NCBI RefSeq assembly: GCF_001418475.1
Contig: NZ_LIQX01000118.1
Location: forward strand, 1 to 36,330
Reading direction: 5' to 3'
Length of the DNA stretch: 36,330 bases
DNA from: Streptomyces ossamyceticus
Lineage (GTDB): Bacteria; Actinomycetota; Actinomycetes; Streptomycetales; Streptomycetaceae
Made by a program: the position numbers and the translations under genes. Positions 7,961-16,136 of this stretch are shown in pieces (position 1 is the stretch's first letter; each line of letters begins with the position of its first letter). Under the pieces are notes generated by a model. That model did not search any database, was not told the origin of the DNA, and saw only the letters and a program-made list of their open reading frames with translations.

Positions 7961-9289
7961 ATGATGCGACGACGTACCACCCTGCTCACCGGCTGCACCG
8001 CCCTCGCCCTGGCGCTCGGCGCCACCGCGTGCGGAGGCGGCGGACCCGTCGCCGCGGGCGGCGGCGACAAGGCGCTGAACGGCCAGACGGTCACCGTCGC
8101 CGGCGTCTGGTCCGGCAGCGAGCAGAAGAACTTCCAGAAGGTGCTGGACGCCTTCACCGAGAAGACCGGCGCCAAGACCCAGTTCGTCTCCACCGGTGAC
8201 AACGTCTCCACCGTCGTCGGCAGCAAGATCGAGGGCGGCAACGCCCCCGACGTGGTGATGGTCCCGCAGGTCGGCGTGCTCCAGCAGTTCGCCGGGAACG
8301 GCTGGCTCAAGCCGCTGTCCGGCACCACGCAGAAGGCCGTCGACGCCAACTACGCGACCGTGTGGAAGGACTACGGCAGCGTCGACGGCACTCTCTACGG
8401 CCTGTACTTCAAGGCCGCCCACAAGTCGACCGTCTGGTACAGCCCCGACGCCCTCGACACCGCCGGCGTCAAGCCCCCGAAGTCGTACGACGAGATGCTG
8501 AAGGCGGGGCGGACCGTCTCCGACTCGGGTCTCGCCGCCTTCTCCGTCGCCGGCCAGGACGGCTGGACGCTCACCGACTGGTTCGAGAACGTCTACCTCT
8601 CCCAGGCCGGCCCCGAGAAGTACGACGCCCTCGCCGCCCACAAGCTGACGTGGACGGACGACAGCGTGGTCGACGCGCTCACCACGCTCGGCGAGCTGTT
8701 CGGCGACAAGCAACTGCTGGAGGGCGGGCGGAAGGGCGCCCTCAACACCGACTTCCCCGGCTCCGTCGAGAAGGTCTTCGGCCCCGAGCCCGAGGCCGGC
8801 ATGGTCTACGAGGGCGACTTCGTCGCCGGCGTCGCCAAGGACCAGTTCGGCCGGAAGATCGGCGAGGACGCGAACTTCTTCCCGTTCCCACCGGTCGGCG
8901 GCGGCAAGGCACCCGTGGTCAGCGGCGGAGACGCGGCCGTCGTCCTCAAGGACGGCAAGAACACCAAGGCCGGCATGGCCCTGCTGGAGTACCTGGCCAC
9001 CCCTGAGGCCGCCGCCGTATGGGCCGAGGCGGGCGGTTTCCTCTCCCCGAACAAGAAGGTCGACCCCGCCTCCTACGGCGACGACGTCACCCGCACCACC
9101 GCCGAATCCCTGATAGCCGCCGGGGACTCCGTCCGCTTCGACATGTCCGACCAGGCACCGGCCGCCTTCGGCGGGACCAAGGGCGCCGGCGAGTGGAAGA
9201 TCCTCCAGGACTTCCTGCGCGACCCGTCCGACCCGAAGGGGACCGCCGCACAGCTGGAGGCCGCCGCGGCCAAGGCGTACAAGGGCTGA
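7961..9289 (+). CDS. Sugar ABC transporter substrate-binding lipoprotein
   Basis: A 442-residue lipoprotein of the family-1 solute-binding group. The signal peptide MMRRRTTLLTGCTALALALG ends in ATACGGG, a Streptomyces-style lipobox with the Cys at about residue 25. The mature part has the usual FQKVLDAFTEKTGAKTQF and PDVVMVPQVGVLQQFA segments. GAAGGGA eight bases before the ATG fits the start. The neighbours (GH13 alpha-glucosidase before, two permeases after) indicate alpha-glucoside or malto-oligosaccharide binding. No ATPase gene is in the operon, as is normal for Streptomyces sugar importers that share MsiK. Confidence 0.95.
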   Translation: MMRRRTTLLTGCTALALALGATACGGGGPVAAGGGDKALNGQTVTVAGVWSGSEQKNFQKVLDAFTEKTGAKTQFVSTGDNVSTVVGSKIEGGNAPDVVMVPQVGVLQQFAGNGWLKPLSGTTQKAVDANYATVWKDYGSVDGTLYGLYFKAAHKSTVWYSPDALDTAGVKPPKSYDEMLKAGRTVSDSGLAAFSVAGQDGWTLTDWFENVYLSQAGPEKYDALAAHKLTWTDDSVVDALTTLGELFGDKQLLEGGRKGALNTDFPGSVEKVFGPEPEAGMVYEGDFVAGVAKDQFGRKIGEDANFFPFPPVGGGKAPVVSGGDAAVVLKDGKNTKAGMALLEYLATPEAAAVWAEAGGFLSPNKKVDPASYGDDVTRTTAESLIAAGDSVRFDMSDQAPAAFGGTKGAGEWKILQDFLRDPSDPKGTAAQLEAAAAKAYKG

Positions 9290-9294
9290 CCGCG

Positions 9295-10653
9295 ATGACC
9301 GCCACTGCCACGAAGGTGGCCGCTCCCCCCGCCGCCGAACCCGCGACGCGTCAACGGCGCGCCCGGCGGCGGGGCCGGATCGTCGCCCTCCTCTTCGTCT
9401 TCCCCGCCCTGCTCCTGCTCGGCGCGCTCGTCGTCTACCCCGTGCTGTTCTCCGTGGGCCGCAGCCTCTTCGACGCCACCGGCACCCGGTTCGTCGGCGG
9501 CGAGAACTACACCGAGATGTTCCGCGACCCGGCCACCCTCAAGGCGGTCCGCAACACCGCGATCTGGGTCGTCGTGGCGCCGGCCCTGCTGACCGGGCTC
9601 GGCCTGATCCTCGCGGTGCTCGTCGAGAAGATCCGCTGGGCCACCGCGTTCAAGCTGCTCCTCTTCATGCCCATGGCCGTCTCCTTCCTCGCCGCCGGCA
9701 TCATCTTCCGGCTCGCCTACGACGAGGACCCCGACAAGGGCGTCCTGAACGCGGCGGTGGTCGGCGTCCACGACGCCTTCCAGGGCTCCTCGTCGTACCC
9801 GACGGCCCGCGCCCGTGACGGCCAGGGCCTCAGCGCGGGAGCCGACGGCTCCTACCGCACCGGCACGACGGTGTCGCCGGGTGACACGGTCACCCTCGGT
9901 CTGGTCGGCGTCGCCCCCAAGGACCTGCCCGAGGGCGCCCGACCGGCCCGTACGGCGGCCGCCCGCGAGGCAGCCCCCGACGAGCTGCGCGGTGTCGTCT
10001 ACCTCGACTTCACCCGCGGCGGGGGCGGAGAACCCGGCCGGGTCGACCCCGAGGAGAGCGGACTGCCCCGGATGACCGTCGAGGCGGTGCGCGACGGGAA
10101 GACGGTCGCGAGCACGACCACGGGGGCCGACGGCTCCTTCCGCTTCGCCGACCTCGCCGACGGCACGTACACCGTGGTGCTCCCCGGCTCCAACTTCGCC
10201 CCGCCCTACGACGGCGTCTCCTGGCTCGGCCCGGCCCTCGTCACGCCCGCGATCATCGGCGCCTACCTGTGGATCTGGACCGGCTTCGCCATGGTGCTCA
10301 TCGGGGCGGGCCTGTCCACCCTGCCCAGGGACACGCTGGAGGCGGCGCGGATGGATGGTGCCAACGAGTGGCAGGTGTTCCGCCGGATCACCGTGCCCCT
10401 GCTCGCGCCCGTGCTGACCGTGGTCTTCGTGACCCTCGTCATCAACGTGATGAAGGTCTTCGACCTCGTCTACATCATCGCGCCCGGACCCGTGCAGGAG
10501 GACGCGACCGTGCTGGCCACCCAGATGTGGCTGGTGTCCTTCGGCGGCGGCAACAACCAGGGCCTGGGCAGCGCCCTCGGGGTCCTGCTCCTGCTGCTGG
10601 TGATCCCGGCCATGGTCTTCAACGTCCGTCGATTCCGAGGGAGTCAGCGATGA
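9295..10653 (+). CDS. Sugar ABC permease (MalF type) with a large extracytoplasmic insertion
   Basis: A 452-residue permease, well above the usual 290-330. The first helix is IVALLFVFPALLLLGALVVYPVLF; the EAA loop (EAARMDG followed by RRITVPLLAP) lies near residues 359-379. Between two membrane helices, about residues 160-310, is a roughly 150-residue hydrophilic insert. Its end (MTVEAVRDGKT... TTGADGSFRFADLADGTYTVVLPG, given here in parts) has the pattern of a CnaB / carboxypeptidase-regulatory-like beta-sandwich. In topology it should face outside, like the P2 loop of MalF, and may contact the binding protein. The ATG at 9295 is five bases after the lipoprotein stop. It overlaps the next permease by ATGA. 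Confidence 0.93.
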   Translation: MTATATKVAAPPAAEPATRQRRARRRGRIVALLFVFPALLLLGALVVYPVLFSVGRSLFDATGTRFVGGENYTEMFRDPATLKAVRNTAIWVVVAPALLTGLGLILAVLVEKIRWATAFKLLLFMPMAVSFLAAGIIFRLAYDEDPDKGVLNAAVVGVHDAFQGSSSYPTARARDGQGLSAGADGSYRTGTTVSPGDTVTLGLVGVAPKDLPEGARPARTAAAREAAPDELRGVVYLDFTRGGGGEPGRVDPEESGLPRMTVEAVRDGKTVASTTTGADGSFRFADLADGTYTVVLPGSNFAPPYDGVSWLGPALVTPAIIGAYLWIWTGFAMVLIGAGLSTLPRDTLEAARMDGANEWQVFRRITVPLLAPVLTVVFVTLVINVMKVFDLVYIIAPGPVQEDATVLATQMWLVSFGGGNNQGLGSALGVLLLLLVIPAMVFNVRRFRGSQR

Positions 10654-11495
10654 ATCTCGGTGCGCTCCGGCGCGGACTGGGCAACAGCCTGGTTCAGGCC
10701 TTCCTGGTGGTCATCGGGCTGATCTGGCTCACCCCGCTGGCCGGACTGCTCCTGTCGTCCCTGCGGTCCGCCGAGGACACCGCCCGGGGCGGCTGGTGGA
10801 CGACGTTCACCAGCCCCGGACAGCTGTCGTTCGACAACTACGCGGCGCTGCTGGAGAACGCGGGGATCACCCGGGCGTTCTGGAACACCGTGCTGATCTC
10901 CGTACCCACGACGGTGCTCGTGGTGGTGATCGCCGCGCTCGCCGGGTACGCCTTCGCCTGGCTGGACTTCCCCGGCCGTGACACGCTGTTCCTGCTGGTG
11001 GTCGCCCTGCTGGTGGTGCCGGTGCAGATCGGTCTGCTGCCGGTGGCGAAACTCTTCGGCCAGCTCGGGCTGTTCGGCACGATCCCGGGTGTCGTCCTCT
11101 TCCATGTCTCCTACGGGCTGCCGTTCGCCGTCTTCCTGCTGCGGAACTACTTCGCGGAGATCCCTAAGGAGATGCTGGAGGCGGCACGGATGGACGGGGG
11201 AACCGAATGGCGGATCTTCACCCGGCTCGTCCTGCCGGTGGGACGGCCGGCGATCGCGAGCCTCGCCATCTTCCAGTTCCTGTGGGTGTGGAACGACATG
11301 CTGGTGGCGCTGCTGTTCGCCGACAGCTCCTCCCAGCCGCTGACCGTGGAGCTCCAGTCGCAGATCCGCCAGTTCGGCAGCAACATCGACGTGCTGGCGC
11401 CGGGCGCGTTCCTGTCGCTGATCGTGCCGGTGGTCGTGTTCTTCGCCTTCCAGCGGCACTTCGTGCAGGGGGTCATGGCAGGGTCGGTCAAATAG
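10650..11495 (+). CDS. Sugar ABC permease (MalG type)
   Basis: A 281-residue inner-membrane permease of the CUT1 MalG family with six expected helices. The EAA motif EAARMDGGTEWRIFTRLVLP, which docks the ATPase, is in the usual place. Its ATG overlaps the stop of the preceding permease (ATGA), so the two are translationally coupled and form a heterodimer. The C-terminal FAFQRHFVQGVMAGSVK is typical. It closes the alpha-glucosidase operon; the ATPase is presumably encoded elsewhere (MsiK type). GCCGCCGGCGGC about 14 bases after the stop is a palindrome without a loop, so no terminator is called. Confidence 0.95.
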   Translation: MNLGALRRGLGNSLVQAFLVVIGLIWLTPLAGLLLSSLRSAEDTARGGWWTTFTSPGQLSFDNYAALLENAGITRAFWNTVLISVPTTVLVVVIAALAGYAFAWLDFPGRDTLFLLVVALLVVPVQIGLLPVAKLFGQLGLFGTIPGVVLFHVSYGLPFAVFLLRNYFAEIPKEMLEAARMDGGTEWRIFTRLVLPVGRPAIASLAIFQFLWVWNDMLVALLFADSSSQPLTVELQSQIRQFGSNIDVLAPGAFLSLIVPVVVFFAFQRHFVQGVMAGSVK

Positions 11496-11666
11496 CGCCC
11501 CAGGGCCGCCGGCGGCGCAGCTCCGGCGCCGACCGGACGGCCGGGCCGAACCACGCCGAGTGCCCCCTGCTCCTCGATGTATGCCCCCCGGTGCAGGGTC
11601 TTTTCGTGGCGGCCGAGATGTCCGCACGAGGCTTTGGTCGTGGCGCGACAACTGAGTTAACCTTCA

Positions 11667-11684
11667 CCGGATTTTCTCATCCGG
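11667..11684 (+). other. Hairpin in the 299-base gap before the hybrid kinase
   Basis: CCGGAT (11667-11672), loop TTTCTC, ATCCGG (11679-11684) is a perfect 6-bp stem in a locally AT-rich patch. It could be a weak terminator for the sugar operon or an operator or leader structure for the kinase gene about 110 bases downstream. Apart from this, no gene or convincing promoter hexamers were found in 11496-11794. Confidence 0.35.
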
Positions 11685-11794
11685 CTCATCCGTGAACTGC
11701 GGGAATGCCGAGGAGGAGCGGGCCTCGCCAGGGGCCCGGCGCGGGTTCCGAGTCCTCGGGGTGAGGGCTCTTGGGGAGCGGAACGAGGGTGCGC

Positions 11795-14700
11795 ATGAGC
11801 GGCAAGACGATCGAGGCCACCGACCGGGCCCCGGGCGAGCAGGAACTGCGCCAGTTGCTGGCCGGACTGACCGCCGTACGGGACGGAGACTTCGGCACCC
11901 GGCTGCCGTCCGACGGCGACGGTCTGCTGGGGGACATCGCCACGGTCTTCAACGGCATGGTGGACCAGCTGTCCGTGTTCACCTCGGAGGTCACCCGCGT
12001 CGCGCGCGAGGTCGGCACCGAGGGCACGCTCGGCGGTCAGGCCGAGGTGCCGGGGGTCTCGGGCACCTGGGCGGACCTGACCGACTCGGTCAACGCCATG
12101 GCGGGCAACCTGACCACCCAGGTGCGCGACATCGCCCAGGTGGCGACGGCGGTCGCCAAGGGCGACCTGTCGCAGAAGATCGACGTCCCCGCGCGCGGCG
12201 AGATCCTCCAGCTGAAGGAGACCGTCAACACGATGGTCGACCAGCTGTCGTCGTTCGCCGACGAGGTCACCCGGGTCGCCCGGGAGGTCGGCAGCGAGGG
12301 CCGCCTCGGCGGCCAGGCCCAGGTGCCCGGTGTCGCGGGCGTCTGGCGTGACCTGACCGACTCGGTCAACTTCATGGCGGGGAACCTGACCTCGCAGGTC
12401 CGCAATGTCGCCCAGGTGACCACGGCGGTGGCGCAGGGCGACCTGTCGCAGAAGATCACCGTGGACGCGCGGGGCGAGATCCTGGAGCTGAAGAACACCA
12501 TCAACACGATGGTCGACCAGCTCTCCGGCTTCGCCGACGAGGTGACCCGGGTCGCCCGCGAGGTCGGCACCGAGGGACGCCTCGGCGGGCAGGCCGACGT
12601 CAAGGGCGTCAAGGGGACCTGGCGCGACCTCACGGACTCCGTGAACTTCATGGCGGGCAACCTCACCGCGCAGGTCCGCAACGTCGCTCAAGTCGCCACC
12701 GCGGTGGCGCAGGGCGATCTGTCGCAGAAGATCACCGTGGACGCGCGCGGGGAGATCCTGGAGCTGAAGAACACCATCAACACGATGGTCGACCAGCTCT
12801 CCGCGTTCGCCGACGAGGTGACCCGCGTCGCCCGCGAGGTCGGCACCGAGGGCAACCTCGGCGGACAGGCGATCGTCCGAGGCGTCTCGGGGACCTGGAA
12901 GGACCTCACGGACAACGTCAACGTGATGGCGTCCAACCTGACCGGCCAGGTCCGCTCCATCGCCCAGGTCGCCACCGCCGTCGCACGCGGTGACCTGTCG
13001 CAGAAGATCACGGTCGAGGCCAAGGGCGAGGTCGCCGCCCTCGCGGACGTCATCAACACGATGGTCGACACCCTCTCCGCGTTCGCCGACGAGGTCACCC
13101 GCGTCGCCCGCGAGGTCGGCACCGAGGGACGCCTCGGGGGCCAGGCGCACGTGCCGAACGTCGCCGGCACCTGGAAGGACCTCACCGACAACGTCAACTC
13201 GATGGCCAACAACCTCACCGGCCAGGTCCGCAACATCGCCCTCGTCACCACCGCCGTCGCCAACGGCGACCTGTCGAAGAAGATCGACGTCGACGCGCGC
13301 GGCGAGATCCTGGAGCTGAAGACCACCATCAACACGATGGTCGACCAGCTGTCGTCGTTCGCCGCCGAGGTCACCCGCGTCGCCCGCGAGGTCGGCAGCG
13401 AGGGCCGGCTCGGCGGCCAGGCCGAGGTCGAGGGCGTCGAGGGCACCTGGAAGCGGCTGACGGAGAACGTCAACGAACTCGCCGGGAACCTCACCCGTCA
13501 GGTCCGTGCGATCGCCGAGGTCGCGAGCGCCGTCGCCGAGGGCGACCTGACCCGCTCCATCACCGTGGTGGCGTCCGGCGAGGTCGCCGAACTGAAGGAC
13601 AACATCAACTCCATGGTGGAGTCCCTGCGCGAGACCACGCGGGCCAACCAGGAGCAGGACTGGCTGAAGACCAACCTCGCCCGGATCTCCGGCCTCATGC
13701 AGGGCCACCGCGAGCTGCCCGTCGTCGCCGAACTTGTCATGGACGAACTCGCGCCGCTGGTCTCGGCGCAGTACGGCGCCTTCTACCTCGCCGAGGACAC
13801 CACCCGCGGCCCCGAGCTGCGGCTCGTCGGCTCGTACGGCTACCCCGACGACACCGACCGGCCCGACCGCATCCCCGTGGGGCGCTCCCTCGTCGGGCAG
13901 GCCGCGCGCAACCGCCGGCCCATCAGCGTCGAGGAACTGCCGCCGGGCTACGTCACCATCTCCTCCGGCCTCGGACAGGCCGTGCCCAGCGCCCTGGTGG
14001 TGCTGCCCATCGTGGTCGAGGACCAGGTCCTCGGCGTCATCGAACTGGGCGCCGTCACCCGCTTCACCCAGATCCACCAGGACTTCCTCGCCCAACTGAT
14101 GCCCACCATCGGCGTCAACCTCAACACCATCGTGGCCAACGCCCGCACCGACGAACTGCTGGACGAGTCCCAGCGGCTCACCGCGGAACTCCAGGCCCGC
14201 TCCGCCGAGTTGCAGGTGCAGCAGGACGAACTCCAGCGCTCCAACGCCGAACTGGAGGAGAAGGCGTCGCTGCTCGCCTCGCAGAACCGCGACATCGAGG
14301 CCAAGAACCTGGAGATCGAACAGGCCCGGCAGGAACTGGAGACCCGCGCCCAGGAACTGGCGCTCGCGTCCAAGTACAAGTCGGAGTTCCTGGCCAACAT
14401 GAGCCACGAACTGCGCACCCCGCTCAACAGCCTGCTGATCCTGGCCCAGTTGCTGGCCCAGAACCCCTCCCGCAACCTCACCCCCAAGCAGGTCGAGTAC
14501 GCGGGCATCATCCACTCGGCCGGCTCGGACCTGCTCCAGCTGATCAACGACATCCTCGACCTGTCGAAGGTCGAGGCCGGCAAGATGGACGTCACCCCCG
14601 AACGGGTCCCGCTGCGCAAGCTGCTGGAGTACGTCGAGGCGACGTTCCGGCCGATGACGACGCAGAAGAGCCTCAACTTCACGGTGGCCACCGCGCCCGG

Positions 14701-16060
14701 CACACCGGCCGACCTGCTCACCGACGACTCCCGGCTGCGGCAGATCCTGCGCAACCTGCTCTCCAACGCGGTGAAGTTCACCGAACAGGGCGGTGTCGAA
14801 CTGCGCATCGAACCCGCCGCCGACCGGGAGGTGCCTCTCGGCGTCCTCCGCGGCGGCCCCGTGGTGGCCTTCCGGGTGAAGGACACCGGCATCGGCATCC
14901 CCCAACAGCAGCTGGAGGCGATCTTCGGCGCGTTCCAGCAGGCGGACGGCACCACCAGCCGCAAGTACGGCGGCACCGGACTCGGCCTGTCGATCACCCG
15001 CGAGATCGCCCATCTGCTGGGCGGCGCCGTCACGGTCGACAGCACACCCGGTCAGGGCAGCACCTTCACGCTCTACCTCCCCGTGGCCCGCGCCGACTTC
15101 GAGGACGTGCTCGCGGGCGGCCCCCGGCCGTTGGAGCAGTCGGACACTGCCGCACTCCCGCCGGCCACCCGGCCGGACACCGCTCCCACCGTGCCGGCGG
15201 AACGGCGCAGGCGGCGCCTCCTCGTCGTCGAGGAACGGCCCCGCGGGCTGCTGACCCTCGTCGCCGAACGCGCCGTCGCGGACATCGCGCCCGACCCCGA
15301 CGACCCGCTCGGCGCCATCGACATCATCACGGCGGTGGGGGCGCAGGAAGCGGCGAGCACCCTGGCCGCCGACCCCTGCCACTGCGTCGTCCTGGAACTC
15401 GGCATGCCCGACGGTGAGGGCGCCCGGCTGCTGGAGGCCATGGAGGGCGACTCGGCGCTCGCCAGCGTGCCCGTCCTCGTGCACACCGGACACCGCGTGG
15501 ACCTGGCGCAGGAACAGACACTGCGCTCCCGCGCGGAGAGCCGCCCGCTGGACTTCCTGTCCAGCCTCGACGAACTGCGCGAACGGATCACCCTGCACCT
15601 GTCCGCCGAGGAGCCGGGCGACGTGCTGTCCCTGGTCCGGGGCGACGACCTGCAGCGCCCGGCCGCCGAGGTCGTCGACGACGCGTTCCTCGGCCGTACC
15701 GTGCTCGTGGTCGACGACGACGCGCGCAATCTCTTCGCCCTCAGCGGGGTCCTCGAACTGCACGGCTTCCAGGTCCTGCACGCCGACAACGGCCGCAAGG
15801 GCATCGAGATGCTGCTCGCCCACCCCGACATCTCGCTCGTCCTGATGGACGTGATGATGCCGGAGATGGACGGCTACACCGCGACCGCGGAGATCCGCGC
15901 GATGGACCGGTACGCCGAACTGCCCATCATCGCCGTCACCGCCAAGGCCATGCCCGGCGACCAGGAGAAGAGCCTCGCGTCGGGCGCCAACGACTACGTC
16001 ACCAAGCCCGTCGACACCAACGACCTCATCGGCCGCGTCCGACGCTGGCTGTCCACGTGA
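11795..16060 (+). CDS. Soluble HAMP-repeat hybrid histidine kinase (Nik1/Os-1-like)
   Basis: A 1421-residue hybrid kinase with no membrane helix. Order: six tandem 92-residue HAMP-type units (about 65-617, each starting VTRVAREVG), a GAF domain (about 640-785), a coiled coil rich in Glu/Gln, HisKA (MSHELRTP, phospho-His H871), HATPase (N-box [10 protein letters not shown]1 DTGIGI, G2 GGTGLGLSI), a degenerate receiver (about 1145-1275), and a canonical receiver with VVDDD and phospho-acceptor D1352 in [11 protein letters not shown]. This is the layout of fungal group III osmosensing kinases. By memory it also recalls the Streptomyces OsaA kinase, but orthology cannot be claimed. The ATG at 11795 is chosen; a GTG two codons earlier and a TTG at 11771 are alternatives. 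The PP2C phosphatase follows after 76 bases. Confidence 0.95.
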   Translation: MSGKTIEATDRAPGEQELRQLLAGLTAVRDGDFGTRLPSDGDGLLGDIATVFNGMVDQLSVFTSEVTRVAREVGTEGTLGGQAEVPGVSGTWADLTDSVNAMAGNLTTQVRDIAQVATAVAKGDLSQKIDVPARGEILQLKETVNTMVDQLSSFADEVTRVAREVGSEGRLGGQAQVPGVAGVWRDLTDSVNFMAGNLTSQVRNVAQVTTAVAQGDLSQKITVDARGEILELKNTINTMVDQLSGFADEVTRVAREVGTEGRLGGQADVKGVKGTWRDLTDSVNFMAGNLTAQVRNVAQVATAVAQGDLSQKITVDARGEILELKNTINTMVDQLSAFADEVTRVAREVGTEGNLGGQAIVRGVSGTWKDLTDNVNVMASNLTGQVRSIAQVATAVARGDLSQKITVEAKGEVAALADVINTMVDTLSAFADEVTRVAREVGTEGRLGGQAHVPNVAGTWKDLTDNVNSMANNLTGQVRNIALVTTAVANGDLSKKIDVDARGEILELKTTINTMVDQLSSFAAEVTRVAREVGSEGRLGGQAEVEGVEGTWKRLTENVNELAGNLTRQVRAIAEVASAVAEGDLTRSITVVASGEVAELKDNINSMVESLRETTRANQEQDWLKTNLARISGLMQGHRELPVVAELVMDELAPLVSAQYGAFYLAEDTTRGPELRLVGSYGYPDDTDRPDRIPVGRSLVGQAARNRRPISVEELPPGYVTISSGLGQAVPSALVVLPIVVEDQVLGVIELGAVTRFTQIHQDFLAQLMPTIGVNLNTIVANARTDELLDESQRLTAELQARSAELQVQQDELQRSNAELEEKASLLASQNRDIEAKNLEIEQARQELETRAQELALASKYKSEFLANMSHELRTPLNSLLILAQLLAQNPSRNLTPKQVEYAGIIHSAGSDLLQLINDILDLSKVEAGKMDVTPERVPLRKLLEYVEATFRPMTTQKSLNFTVATAPGTPADLLTDDSRLRQILRNLLSNAVKFTEQGGVELRIEPAADREVPLGVLRGGPVVAFRVKDTGIGIPQQQLEAIFGAFQQADGTTSRKYGGTGLGLSITREIAHLLGGAVTVDSTPGQGSTFTLYLPVARADFEDVLAGGPRPLEQSDTAALPPATRPDTAPTVPAERRRRRLLVVEERPRGLLTLVAERAVADIAPDPDDPLGAIDIITAVGAQEAASTLAADPCHCVVLELGMPDGEGARLLEAMEGDSALASVPVLVHTGHRVDLAQEQTLRSRAESRPLDFLSSLDELRERITLHLSAEEPGDVLSLVRGDDLQRPAAEVVDDAFLGRTVLVVDDDARNLFALSGVLELHGFQVLHADNGRKGIEMLLAHPDISLVLMDVMMPEMDGYTATAEIRAMDRYAELPIIAVTAKAMPGDQEKSLASGANDYVTKPVDTNDLIGRVRRWLST
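11990..13645 (+). repeat. Six tandem 276-bp coding repeats (HAMP array)
   Basis: The conserved GTSACC opening of each unit falls at 11990, 12266, 12542, 12818, 13094 and 13370, an exact 276-base (92-codon) period. Units share VTRVAREVG, EGxLGGQA, DLTDxVNxMAxNL, QVRxIAQV and GDLSQKI in the same order. The third and fourth units are the most alike at DNA level, consistent with duplication or gene conversion. Confidence 0.95.
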
Positions 16061-16136
16061 CGGGGAACCGCCCCGCCGCGCGCACCAGCCGACCGCCTGG
16101 CGTCCCCGGACGCCCGAGCCCAGGAACAGGCCAACC

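Noticed and set aside
11505..11530. GCCGCCGGCGGC palindrome as terminator of the sugar operon
   Set aside because: It has no loop; as a hairpin it would be weak, and GC palindromes are common in this genome.
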